A DNA stretch of 64,000 nt, taken from positions 81,970,188 to 82,034,187 of the forward strand of contig JBANSL010000013.1 of the NCBI GenBank assembly GCA_037127255.1. The letters are read 5' to 3'. The notes beneath the pieces are model-generated. The model was not told where the DNA came from. It searched no databases and was given only the letters and a program-made list of their open reading frames with translations. Of the stretch, positions 23,731 to 36,562 are shown one piece after another (the stretch's first letter is position 1; each line of letters opens with the position of its first letter). The DNA is from Persicaria tinctoria (taxonomy: Eukaryota > Streptophyta > Magnoliopsida > Caryophyllales > Polygonaceae). The translations under genes were made by a program, and so were the position numbers.

Positions 23731-23739
23731 CTTATATAG
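23731..23739 (-). promoter_or_regulatory. TATA box of the intact SOT
   Basis: CTATATAAG on the minus strand lies about 63 bp upstream of the ATG. This is a normal distance for a plant TATA box plus a short leader. A similar TATA-like string is kept in the fragment at 20071-20080. Confidence 0.6.
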
Positions 23740-23776
23740 AATTAAATAGAGATGACCAAATATATATATATATAAT

Positions 23777-26022
<2,246 letters not shown>

Positions 26023-26050
26023 TATATATATATATAGAGAGAGAGAGAGA
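26023..26050. repeat. Short (TA)n(GA)n tract
   Basis: It follows the CCACACCC end of element B, as the longer tract follows element A. Confidence 0.9.
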
Positions 26051-26059
26051 GAATTAAAT

Positions 26060-26535
26060 GGGTGTCCCTATATACACCGCAAATCCGTGGATTAGAGTTG
26101 CTAATCAACGTCGGATTCGACGTTGCAACATTAATTATATTACAACGTCGAATCTAACGTTATAATATGTGAAGTATCGGGCCTAACCGGGCTAACAACG
26201 TCGGATCCAACGTTGCTAGGGTAAAAAAAAAATTTCACACCCACCAACCCACACTCACCCAAAAAAAAAAAAAAAAAAACACAACGTCCAAAAGGACGTT
26301 GCAAATCAAAAAAAAAATTTGTTTGTTTAATATCTTATATTAGGCCCGGCATCGACCCGTATTAGCAACGTTCAATTTGACGTTGTAAAACGTCAAATTC
26401 AACGTTGTTATAACATCTGATAAGTGAAATTAGCACACAATTAACAACGTCGGATTGGACGTTGTAGCAACGTCTAATCCAACGTTGCTACAACGTTGGA
26501 TCCGATGAAGTATTTGCGGTGTATATAGGGAACGC
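26060..26535. mobile_element. MULE-type MITE, 476 bp, with 9-bp target duplication
   Basis: The terminal inverted repeat TCCCTATATACACCGCAAAT is present at both ends. A perfect 9-bp duplication GAATTAAAT lies at 26051-26059 and 26536-26544. The interior holds about ten copies of short palindromic units of the type AACGTCGGATCCAACGTTG (variants AACGTCGGATTGGACGTTG and others), so single strands would fold extensively. No coding capacity. Confidence 0.9.
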
Positions 26536-26570
26536 GAATTAAATAGAGCTAGCTAGCTTAATTATTGTTT

Positions 26571-26660
26571 TCAAGGATTGCAACTTGCATGGATTGGAGG
26601 GGATTGGATTGCAAGGATTGGAAGGGATTGGATTGCCATCATTGCAAGGATTGCAATTCA
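26571..26660 (-). pseudogene. Leader-like scrap of an SOT gene
   Basis: The string GGATTGGAGGGGATTGGATT, continuing GCAAGGATT, matches the leader and first codons region of the intact SOT (23670-23700) and is partly duplicated here. No coding sequence follows. It may instead be a simple repeat that both loci share. Confidence 0.35.
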
Positions 26661-27223
26661 AAGTTAATTAAGTTAATTAAGTTACTGTAATTAGAGCTGG
26701 CAATCGGGCAAGTCGGATCGGTCTCGGTCAGACGTTTCGGTTTTGGGTTGTTTCGAACTTGAATTCATATCGGATTGGCTGAAATTCGGGTTGTATATCG
26801 GATCGGGTCGGGTCAATTCGGGCTTTGAATGGATTGGATAAAATCGGTTATCGAAAAAAACCGATTAAGTTAAATCGGATTTCGGATTAATCGGGTTTCA
26901 ACTTAATCGGAGTTCGACAAAATCGAGTTGGTGAAGTTGGGTTTCGATTGAATCAGAATTACATAAGATCGGGTTCAGATTGAAACGGATGTTGACATAT
27001 TCGGGTTTCGGATTAATCAGATTTCGAGATGATCGGGTCAGACTAATCGGGTTTCGATTTGACTGAATATCAACTTCATTCGGTACTATGAATTGGGTTT
27101 TGCACAAAAATATCAACCGGGAGGGGGAGACTAATTAACCAGTCCCCGGAAATCGGTTTGCATGGTCACAACAAACACAATGGGTCTCCCTCCCACTCTC
27201 CCACTATCCTAACAGTAGCTAGT

Positions 27224-28123
27224 TAGGCCCGGCCATATGGGGGAGGGCAAGATGGGCGATTGTCCCGGGCCTCCGATTTTACGAGGCCTCATTTTTTTTT
27301 ACTAATTTTAATATATATAATAAAACATTTTTAAAATTAACACAAGTTTCTTTTGGCGTGGTGGTTGCTAAATTGATACGGGGCATGCATGTTTTGAGTT
27401 TTCTGATATAGTCACGGGTTCGAACCCCAAATTTAGCACAACTCTCAACATTCTAACCTTTTTTTTCTATTGGTTATGACGCCCCACCTATTTCTCTTCA
27501 TTTATTATGTAACTAATTTCGAGGCCTCAATAAATTTCATCAAATCATAGAGTATTTAATTATTAATCCAAATTTAAATATAGCTAATCTTTTAGTTTCG
27601 TTTTATAATTATGTCATTCATGAACAACTTTAGTTTTTATTAACATGAACATTCAAGAAAAAAAGTTTCATATGGTCATAGCTATATATATTTATGTTAA
27701 TTGAATTGAATGAAATAACATGTTTCAAGGAGTTTTAGAATATTATATATAGAAAAAAACTAGGGTTTTGTGTTTTAAAACAAATGACACAAATTTAAAC
27801 GTGCAGTATATAAATTATTTTTAATATTGTATAACTATAAATTTTATAGGGTAAAAGATTGATAAATATAGCTTGCGTACGTAATTTGTACTATGGATTA
27901 AAACATTTTGTATTAAATTTTTGATATAAACTTTACCGGTGATTTTCTTAAAAATTCTTATTTTAAAGAGTTTTCTATATTTTTCCTTAAATATCAACAA
28001 CAATAATCTAAATTTTTTTAACATACTCATCCTTAAGATATAAATTTTAAAAAAAAATACATATAAAATTTATAATTTATAAAATTATGACCCGGGCCTC
28101 CAAAATTGATTGGACGGCCCCTA
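27224..28123. mobile_element. Nested TIR element with GGCCC ends
   Basis: The left end TAGGCCCGGCCATATGG and right end (reverse complement) TAGGGGCCGTCCAATC are imperfect inverted repeats. A CCCGGGCCTCC string is found near both ends in direct orientation. The element is nested in the hAT-like element at 26692-28731. No target duplication was resolved. Confidence 0.4.
27352..27472 (+). mobile_element. SINE-like unit with tRNA-type internal promoter
   Basis: A possible A box (TGGCGTGGTGGTTGC) at about 27355 and a perfect B box GGTTCGAACCCC at 27418-27429 are followed by a T tract near 27461. This spacing and order fit a tRNA-derived plant SINE head. It cannot fold as an intact tRNA and no anticodon arm was found. 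Confidence 0.5.
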
Positions 28124-28741
28124 GTAATCCAATTAAATAAAAAAAATGAAAGAAATTTGTAATGAAATCGGAAAGCGGGAAAGGAAACTAAAGATATGAA
28201 GGAGTGAAATCCGGCCTCCTAGACTCTCTTCAAAATCAGCAGGGTTTCAAGTTCAACTGTCATGAATCCTAATATGATAATTCACAGATACAAAAGATGG
28301 AGTTTTCCCTTGAAATCAGCAGGTTTTTTCAGTTTCGGGATAGAATTGGGTTCGATTATATATTTGTTTCAAATTTCATATTTAATTTGGTTCGGGTAGT
28401 TTCAGATTTCGGATAAAATCGGGTTTGGGTTATTTTAGATTTCGAATACAATCGGGTTCGGGTTATTCCGGATTTCAGATACAGTCGGGTTCGAGCTGTT
28501 TCGGATTTCCGATTTGATCGGGTTCATGTTGTTTCGGTTTCGGGTTAATGTCGAATTGATCCATTCGGTTATAATCAGATTCGGGTACGTCACAAATTCG
28601 GGTTTTTTAAGATTTCGGTCTAGATCGGATCGGATTTAATGTCGAATTTATCTCATATCAGATATCAGTCGGATCGGTTTCAGATCGGACGGATCGGTTT
28701 TTTCGGGTCGGATCAATTCTTGCCGGCTCTAACTGTAATTT

Positions 28742-29079
28742 ATTGCGGTGGGTAGTAATTACAGTAAAAGTTATCCACCGTATTTTATTGATGTAGAGTA
28801 TTGTAGACTGATATTGAACTTAATTAAGTGAGACCGCTTGATTCTGCATGCAGTGATTAACAGTGTATATTGTAAAACTGAGTGGTGTATAACTGTATAT
28901 ATATCAACCCCAACCCCATTGGAAAGAGACATGAATCTTGTCATTAGACTGTCAGAGTGAATATATATAATCCATGTTGGGTTGTCTTCGCTATTATTGG
29001 AATATATATATAGGAGTATAAGATAGTTAACCCTAATTACAATTGGGTAATTAAACTTATACATATATTCTATCTAACA
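28742..29079 (-). mobile_element. 3-prime LTR region of a Copia element
   Basis: On the minus strand a polypurine tract (TTGAGGGGTA) at about 29080-29089 is followed by TGTTAGATAGAATATATG, a typical LTR start. The left limit is uncertain. The LTR start does not resemble the LTR at the other end of this element (TGTCATATGAGC at 32588), so the two ends come from different families. Confidence 0.55.
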
Positions 29080-29239
29080 TACCCCTCAATCGAAACAAGA
29101 GGGCATCAAGTGAGACTGAATCTAAAATCAAGAAATAAATGACGAGGTAATTCCTTGGTATATATGTCTGCATATTGGTACGGGGAGGGAACATGTAGGA
29201 CACGCACATGTGTCCCATAGCTACCTTCTCACGAACAAA

Positions 29240-29709
29240 GTGGGATGGCAACGAGTCGGGTGATGGGTGGATGATCTACTTCCGTCACTCGACCCACCAC
29301 CCAAAACCCTTCACCCTACTCAATCCATCACCCACCAAATATTTCACCCACCCTGTCCATCCATCACCCACCGGGTGATCAGGTGGATCGGGTGATAGTT
29401 CGGGTGAAATACAAGACATCAAAGTCATCAAAAAAAAATTACCGAAAAATATACGTCTGACACATCGACAAATAAACAAGTACCAAATATAGTCAGATTC
29501 GGTCAAAAAATTATTGAAAAATTATTGCATTCACGTTTACATGGCCAATGGACTATTTTCATGACCCATTGCCTTCAAATACAGTAGGATATAAGTTAGT
29601 GGAAATTGATTGTTTTCCTGAGCAAAGAAATTACAGTAGGTACATTTCTATTTTAATGAGCATGTATATTCATTATATTAGTAATTTCACATACTACATT
29701 AGTAATTTC

Positions 29710-29781
<72 letters not shown>

Positions 29782-29966
29782 TCGGGTGACGGTTCGGGTG
29801 ATGGGTCGGATGACGGGTGGGGAATGTCTTCTCTTGAATCCGACCCAACCCATCATCCGTTCACCCATCACCCATTTAATACCCGCTTTATTTCGGATTT
29901 TCACCCATTTTTTCAGGTCGGGTGAGACTAATATCCGTCGGGGTGCGGGTGAAATTGCCATCCCTA
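29240..29966. mobile_element. hAT-type MITE splitting the Copia RNase H
   Basis: The ends GGGATGGCAAC and, reversed, GGGATGGCAATTTC form the terminal inverted repeat. The interior has many GGGTGATGGGT-type repeats on both sides and a long (AT)n tract at 29719-29778. It interrupts the RNase H codons between EID and HFVREKV. No clean target duplication was found. Confidence 0.65.
29719..29778. repeat. (AT)n microsatellite
   Basis: About 60 bp of near-pure AT repeat inside the MITE at 29240-29966. Confidence 0.9.
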
Positions 29967-30140
29967 GATGTCAATCTCCACATCTTTGGTTCTCTGATGG
30001 TGAACCGGGTTGTGAGCCAGGTATGTAGCACTAACATTGTCTACATACACAATACACGCCAAACTCAGAGGACAATGAAGCTCAAAGAATAAGTTGCGAA
30101 GCCAAGCGCACTCAGCGACAACATTGACAACACCGTGATA

Positions 30141-30283
30141 TCTGGCTTCCAAATTACAGGTGCTGGGTTCCACAAATACTTGATGATCACTCCTTATGGT
30201 CTTGACCTTGCAGTCAAATTGAGTCTCAACATATGTCAAAAACCCCTTTATGGAACCCAACACCTGTAATTTGGAAGCCAGCA
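30141..30283. repeat. Inverted repeat at the integrase/RNase H junction
   Basis: GGCTTCCAAATTACAGGTG... at about 30144-30173 is matched in reverse complement at about 30253-30282 over roughly 29 bp with one difference. The 30253-30282 copy is the natural integrase sequence. The other lies exactly where reverse transcriptase has been deleted, so it looks like filler DNA copied in reverse. Confidence 0.75.
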
Positions 30284-32311
30284 AGTATGTTCAAGTATAC
30301 TTGCTGTGATCATCAAGTATGGTCAAAAAATATTTGGCTCCATCATGAGCCTGGCATTTGTAAGGGCCCCAAAGATCTATATGAACAAGATCAAATGGCT
30401 GCATAGCCAGAGAAGGACTTCTATTAAATGGAGACTTGTGATGTTTAGCAAGCACACAACTCTCACAAAAGAAATCTTTACAAACCAAATGCTTAAACTG
30501 ATCCAAATGAAGAAGTTTTGACATAGAGCTATGGCCTAGCCGAGCATGAACAAGCTCTAACTGATTCCCTTCATCAAGGGTACTAGTTTGGCTACAGGCC
30601 TTTATTGAACTGAAAAAATCATCAATACCATTCTTAATCACAACTCCAGCACCTTCTGTCTTGATGATGTAGAGTCCACTGATTATGTGACCCCTTCCCA
30701 CAATCTTCTTAGTGATAAGGTCCTGAAAGAAGCATTGATCAGAAGTGAACATGGCCACTAACCCAGAATCTTCAAGAAGTCTGCCAACAAATAATAGATT
30801 GTGTTTGAAAGAAGGGACCAACAACACATTCTTTAACACAAGACTTGATTTGAATTTAACCAATCCAACTGTGTCCACAGTCACAGCTGAATCATCAGGC
30901 AAAGCAATATTAATTGATTTCACAAGCTTCTGTTTATATCTAAGAGCAGATTGATCATAAATCATATGGTCAGTGGCTCCTGTGTCAACAATTCAGAAAT
31001 CTTTCCCAGCTATTTTCTCAATCATCAAGGCTTTATAGGGATTATAGTTACCTGAGAAGTTGGCTGCTGCAAAGCAGTCCTCATTCTCAACTTGGATTTG
31101 CTTTCCCTTCATCAACCTCATTACTTCCTTACAAACTGCAGTAACAAGGCCATTGTCAAACTTTCTCTCCTTTCCTTGATCCAGTGGAGAATCCCTTGTG
31201 TGCACATCCATTGAATTTGCAGATGATCTTCCATATTGCTTTCCCTTCGAATTCTGATCCTTATCTGGATATCCATGCAATTTGTAGCATGTATCTTTCT
31301 TGTGACCTTTGTTCCCACAAAAATCACAAACCGGGAAACCATGGAGCTTGTAACAGATGTCTCTAGTGTGACCTTTGTTGCCACAAAAGTCACACTTCTT
31401 GAAATCATCCCTTGATTTCTTACTATCTCCATCTTTCTTCCAGTTGTTGCCCTGGTTTCTGCTAGCATTAAGTGCAGTAACATCACTTCCCTGCTTAGAA
31501 GTGGTGTTTGGACCATTTCCACAATGTTCAACTTGTTGAACAATATAGAAAGCACGATTTAAGTTGGGAACTGGATCCATAGCAAGAACTTGATTCCTTG
31601 CTGAATCATATCCCTCATTCAGTCCCATTAAAAAATGCATCAATTTGTTTCTTTCCTCCGTTTCAATTATCTTTTTTGATAGCATGACAAGTGCACTTGT
31701 CCATGATACCACAAACGCATCTCGGTGATCCCTCTACACAAGCAATCTCGTTCCAGATTTTCTTTAATTTCCAAAAGTAATCACCAACGGAATCCGATCC
31801 TTGTTTCACAGAACAAAGATCTTTCCTCAAATGATAAAGTAGAGGGATGTTGGATTGGCCATACCTTTCCAGGATCTCCTCCCAGAGTTCCCTTGCAGAT
31901 CCAGAGAACATCAGTGATTCTGAAATCGACTTGTCCATGGAATTGACAAGCCAGCATCGCACCATGTAATCTGCTCTCAACCATCTCTGCTTGTTAGGAG
32001 ATTCATCTGGCGGCATCACAATGGATCCATCAATGAATCCGAGCTTCAATTTCGCTCCTAATGCCATCTTCACATTTCGCATCCAGCTCAAAAAGTTTGT
32101 TCAATTGAACACAACCGCCACCAGCTGCGCACCTGGACTGTCTGAACTTGCAAGTGCATAAGGATCATTCGACGCCATCTGGAATTGCTGATCTCCATTC
32201 TGAATCCTCTGCTCGCCATTCTGATTCCTCACAACCGAAGCATAGGTGTCTCCCATAGCTGTAATTCCCGACGGATCTTAGCGCCAATTTTCTCCTCGCT
32301 CTGATACCGTA

Positions 32312-32588
32312 TGAACGGGATCTCAGTTCACCAATCGGCCATGGAAGTCAGAGAGAAATCAGAGAGAAATTGGGGAAGAAAACATTCAAGTGTAATTGTG
32401 TTTCTTGGGTTCAAGTTGTTACAGCAACCGAAATGAACTAGAGGCTTTATAGCCTTACATTGCTAACTACCACTACCCTTCTCGGCCGTATACGTGTCCT
32501 GTTCTAACCACCTTGTAGCTGAGCTTGAGTAAGGCTCGGATGAGCTGGCCTAGTGCAGTAACAACTAGCTCATATAGCTCATATGACA
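32312..32588 (-). mobile_element. 5-prime LTR of the dead Copia, inserted in an SOT copy
   Basis: On the minus strand it begins TGTCATATGAGC at 32588 and ends GTTCA at 32312, followed by a CGGTATCAGAGC primer-binding site (one mismatch from the tRNA-Met site) at about 32298-32309. The adjoining bases at 32589 onward are SOT coding sequence. Confidence 0.7.
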
Positions 32589-32777
32589 TTGTGAAGAGCG
32601 TCGGAAGGGCACCAGAAATTTTTGTACCAATAAAGGTACGTAGGGGCTTACTACATTTACACACCATTTCTCCCTTGGAAGAGAAAGCTCAAGCTGTTGG
32701 GCTTCAATGGAGGTTTTGGCATCTTCATCTTCTGTAATTGAGGGGTTGTTTTGGTGGTGGTTGGAAATGGCAGCCAT
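32589..32777 (-). pseudogene. Sulfotransferase 5-prime fragment (copy 3)
   Basis: From an ATG at 32777 the minus strand encodes the SOT N-terminus (MAAISNHHQNN, then AQQLELSLPREKWC). A 4-nt GTAC duplication near 32637 shifts the frame. The gene is cut at the codons for ALHNV by the Copia LTR at 32588. The sequence is closer to copy 4 (39628-40495) than to the intact copy at the LHNVI string. No P-loop or catalytic region remains. Confidence 0.85.
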
Positions 32778-32847
32778 TATTGGAGAGAATTTGATAGCCA
32801 ATACCAAGACTCCAATTATTGTGGGTATTTGTTGCACATATACAATA

Positions 32848-33090
32848 CTCCCTCTTATCCAAACGATCCAAAAAAATTGTCGTTTGACTTTTTAACACGT
32901 ATTTTAAAGAGCTAAAAACTATATAAAATATTAACTTTTTTAAAATTATTTTTTTACAACTTAATATTTTTGGTGATAAGTATTAGATTATAAAAAAATA
33001 ATAATAAAAAAGTTAATATATTATATAGTTTTTAACTCCTTAAAATACGTGTTAAAAAGTCAAACGACATTCTTTTTGGATCAGATGTAG
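32848..33090. mobile_element. Stowaway-like MITE, 243 bp
   Basis: It begins CTCCCTCTTATCC after TA at 32846-32847 and ends before TA at 33091-33092. The two halves are near-perfect reverse complements (GTCGTTTGACTTTTTAACAC and its complement, with about 80-bp arms). CTCCCTC ends, TA duplication and small size fit Tc1/mariner Stowaway MITEs. It lies just upstream of SOT copy 3. Confidence 0.85.
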
Positions 33091-33134
33091 TACAACTTAT
33101 ATAGATTTTCATTTGACGTGCCAATTAGATAAAA

Positions 33135-36100
33135 CTAGCACAGTACCCGTGCGTAACGCACGGGATTTGTAAAATATATTATATTAGTTAAAAGATATTA
33201 TCATCATTTATTTACATTATATATTGTATATATTATAATATTATAATAATATGAAAATGATATAGCCAAATAATATTCATTTGGAAAAAATAATGCTTAT
33301 ATTATATCAGTATATAATATATATGGCAAAACGCCAAAGATAGACACGGTTGCATGAACTAATTATGTAGAGAGTGTTTTAAATTTTTTGTTTCACCTTA
33401 TAATTTTTTTTTGTAACTTGATTGGTTACTTTTGAACATTAAACAAATATTTTTGTCATAATAAGCTGAAAGGTAGAACCAAATACTTTGTTAAGTGGTC
33501 TACACATTCGAAAAATGCTAGGTGAGCCCAATATATTAGGATTTATGTACTAATACTTTTACCGGATGGATATTTTATACAATTACATTTTATAAATTAA
33601 TATCCTTTTAATCACAATTTAAGTGACTCTTGTCATATGTCTTACACGCATGTGCTTTCTTAATAATCACATATTATAAATTTGGATCAAATTTGATCGA
33701 TTTATATTATACTATTTTAAATTCTGATGTGGTGAAAACACATCAAAATTTAAGTGTCTCTAGTCTTAATATCCTTTCATCATACTTAATTATAATTAAT
33801 TATCAAAAATTGGGAAAATGTTAAGCTTAAAATGCTAATTAATTCGAATCAAAATTGGTTCTAAGTGTTATATGTATTATTGTTTGTAGAAAATCGCTCA
33901 AAAAATATTTATCAAGAATTAAAAAAATATTTTATACAAATAAAGTATAAAGAAATAGATCGAAGTCATTAATAGAAATAAAAAGTCTTGCTCGATAAAC
34001 AATGATGTGTGAAAATATATCAACAAATTCGTCACAATTGCTTCATACAAAATATAGTACAGAAGTGAGAAAGAAAAATAAAATGCATCAATTCAAGGAA
34101 TCATAAGCTAAATTGCAATGTAGTTTTATGCGAGATCGATGGCTATGGGATCAGGATTGTGGCTTGAGCAAGATGGGGTGAAGTTTTTTTTTAGGGTTTT
34201 CGATAGTGTAGTTTGTAGACATGACATGACTGAGATTTTTGAGGCAAATGTCATCATTTGGGGTTCGATAACTTTTAGAGATAAAGAGAAGGAAAATAAT
34301 GGTGGAGTCCGATTGTCTTTAATTGATATCGAAGTTGGATATGCAGACCCTTTGGATGTGATAGGGTTAATGTTGGAAGAGTTTAGATGGTGGCAAGGCC
34401 TTTCTTGGATTGTAGATGGGAGCATGTTATAAGGAGTACTGCATATTACAAATTGCAAATGGAAATCATTTACTCACCCTGTGTCCCTGTGTAACATAAA
34501 AAATTGAAATCAAATTCAAAATACAATTACTAATAAGAAAAAAGCAATAGCACAATTGATAGTTATAAAAAGAAAATGTTGAAAATAATAGAAAACTTGA
34601 TGCTTACCATGTGAAATAAAACCTATTACATTTTCCCTAAATTTATATACTCCGTATAATTTAGGACATAGTATCTTCCTATGCAAGATTGATAGCTTGG
34701 CTTATTCGTTGAACAATTTTGGCAAAAAATTTCATTTATTATTATTTTTCAATAAAAAGATAAGAATGAAGTCTTAGATTAATTATTGATGAAGATTAAG
34801 ACTGAAATTTCAAATTTAGATTTGTTTTTGTTTTTTCAATAAAAATATAGGATCTGATGAATCTTTAAAAAAGATGATTATGTAGAAAATAAGAATAATT
34901 TAATTTCAAATGTTATTGGTTGTTAACTATAACAAACTTCCCATGGAGACGTGATATTAAGCTAAATCAAAAAAATTTGGAAATAAAATTAAACACTAAA
35001 AAAAGAGTTAGTTGATAGCTATGTTGATCGATGTTGTTACTTAATTAAAATGAAAATGAAAATGAAAATTAAGATTTGGCCTTACCCTCCAGATGAAATC
35101 CGAACAAGGCTAAACAAACTTATCAAGTAAGTATTAATTAAATTACATATTAGATTAATTAAATAATTACTTATTTTAAAAAACATAAATAAGAAAATTA
35201 ATAAAAGATAACAAATTTAATATTTTAATTTAGATAATATAATAAAGAAAAATAGTTTTGTTTATTATCTAATGTTATTTTTGGTTAATACATATTGACT
35301 TTTTTTTAATAAATAACGGGTCATTTTTATTGATTTTGTTTGTATAAACTTTTGGTTGTATAAAAATTGAATTTCCTTTGTTATGAAAAGGGAGAATTTC
35401 CTCATAAATTGAATTTTGAGTCAAAAGAAATATTTAGTTGTAAAATCTAGTTTTTGCTAATTAAGAATGATTTGTAAGTTCGTGTTTTAAAATAAAATAA
35501 AATAATTTTAACTGCAATTCGTTACTTTATACCATATAGATATTTGAGAGTTTTTTTTCGTAGTATGATTAGTAGATTAATATGAAGTTGATTAATTGCA
35601 TATTATAATATTATATATCATCCTCTAGTTCTTTATGTACCTTCGAACTTTGTAGTTAGGAGTCTTGGAGTAGTTTTCCTTTTAAGGGTGTTCTGAACAC
35701 ATTCGTGTTATATATGTACATTAAAAATATCAATCAATTGTTAATTGGTAAAAAAAAAAATATGAATAGCGAGATAAAAACCACGAGTAAGTCAAAAGAA
35801 CAAATAATAAATTATTGAAACTATCATTGAAACTATTAGCAAGATGATTTTAATTGAAAATTACTATATTGATTTGTTATGATTAAATATGTTGACGACA
35901 ACAACAATAATTATAATAAAATAATAATAATAATAACTACACAACCTTTATCTTTTTGTGAACAATAATTACCGGTAATTAAAATAAAAATTTTGTAAAT
36001 AAAAGATGATAAAGGTTTTTACAAATTTGTATTTCTGAAAGATCATAACAACTTTTCAATTTCAAATAAATATTTTGGGTAAATAATAAATTTATTTAAT

Positions 36101-36236
36101 TAGAAAAAACTAATTAATTATAAAGTGGGACCATGATTCATTAGAAGTTGCCACATAAGCCTATTGCTAAGCAAAAGTCGCCAAGTGGCATCATCAACAT
36201 TTGTTTTAGTATTATATTAGATATTAGATATAAAGA
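33135..36236 (-). mobile_element. Probable Helitron 2, about 3.1 kb
   Basis: The minus-strand 3-prime end has hairpin CCCGTGCG-TTA-CGCACGGG at 33146-33164, a 7-nt gap and CTAG at 33135-33138 before a host T. This is the same signature as Helitron 1, with similar sequence just inside. The proposed 5-prime end is TCTTTATATCTAATATC starting near 36236 after a host A. No Rep/helicase. A 97-codon plus-strand frame at 34139-34432 (containing DPLDVIGLMLEEFRWWQG) is unrecognised and might be captured. The remaining sequence is AT-rich. Confidence 0.5.
33146..33164 (-). other. Helitron 3-prime hairpin
   Basis: CCCGTGCG-TAA-CGCACGGG on the plus strand, same arms as 15304-15322. Confidence 0.8.
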
Positions 36237-36244
36237 TATAATAA

Positions 36245-36402
36245 GGGTGTTGTTAGATACACCGCAAATTCCTCATCAAAAGTGGACGTCAGAATTAACG
36301 TGCATGTCTTTCCCACTAATTAGCACGCTAAAAAAAATTAATTAACTCACTCCAACCCTACACGTCAATTCATGTGCAGATCTTTGGTGTATTTAGTTTT
36401 CA
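36245..36402. mobile_element. Possible short MULE-related MITE
   Basis: The left end GTGTTGTTAGATACACCGCAA resembles the ATACACCGCAAAT terminus of the MITE at 26060-26535. The right end, reversed, has CTAAATACACCAAAG. No target duplication was identified. Confidence 0.3.
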
Positions 36403-36562
36403 CGTGCAACAAAATACAATAATGATGATACAATTTCAAGCTATCATAACCCAAATTTTAAAACAAGTCATTAAAAAAAGACTAAATTACATAAAACCAC
36501 CCGCTAAATATCCATACTTACACTTAATCACCCGTTATAATTGAAATTACACTAAACCACCC

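Larger units (their letters stand above)
26692..28731. mobile_element. hAT-like element, 2040 bp, with 8-bp target duplication
   Basis: The ends TAGAGCTGGCAATCGGG and (reverse complement of the right end) TAGAGCCGGCAAGAATTG form the inverted terminus. The 8-bp duplication ACTGTAAT lies at 26684-26691 and 28732-28739. The interior is dominated by degenerate TCGGGTTTCGGATT-type repeats on both sides (26700-27100 and 28320-28720). It contains another element at 27224-28123. No transposase. Confidence 0.8.
29080..32256 (-). pseudogene. Dead, rearranged Copia gag-pol
   Basis: The order on the minus strand is gag from an ATG at 32256 (FLSWMRNVKMALGAKLKLG), two CCHC knuckles (CDFCGNKGHTRDICYKLHG and a second copy), protease (DTGATDH), pre-integrase (HARLGHSSMSKL), integrase (VHIDLWGPYKC) and RNase H end (AHNPVHHQRTKDVEID, then HFVREKV). 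Reverse transcriptase is missing: integrase joins RNase H directly near 30190. Lesions include a stop in the FN-TNF gag motif, a frameshift near 31670, two Trp-to-TGA stops (before the protease and after DDHSKYT), and a MITE splitting RNase H. It cannot make a working polyprotein. Confidence 0.85.

Noticed and set aside
23668..23731. An extended 362-residue form of the intact SOT
   Set aside because: The extra 21 codons start with GTG beside the TATA box, and there is no ATG upstream of 23668 in frame.
27352..27472. A functional tRNA gene
   Set aside because: A and B boxes are present, but no cloverleaf, anticodon arm or acceptor stem can be drawn.
29240..29966. The GGGTGATGGGT repeats as telomere-like DNA
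   Set aside because: The unit is not TTTAGGG, it is inverted about the centre, and it has transposon ends.
34139..34432. A novel 97-residue gene
   Set aside because: Open frames occur on both strands here, with no homology that I recognise. It is mentioned only as possible captured sequence in Helitron 2.
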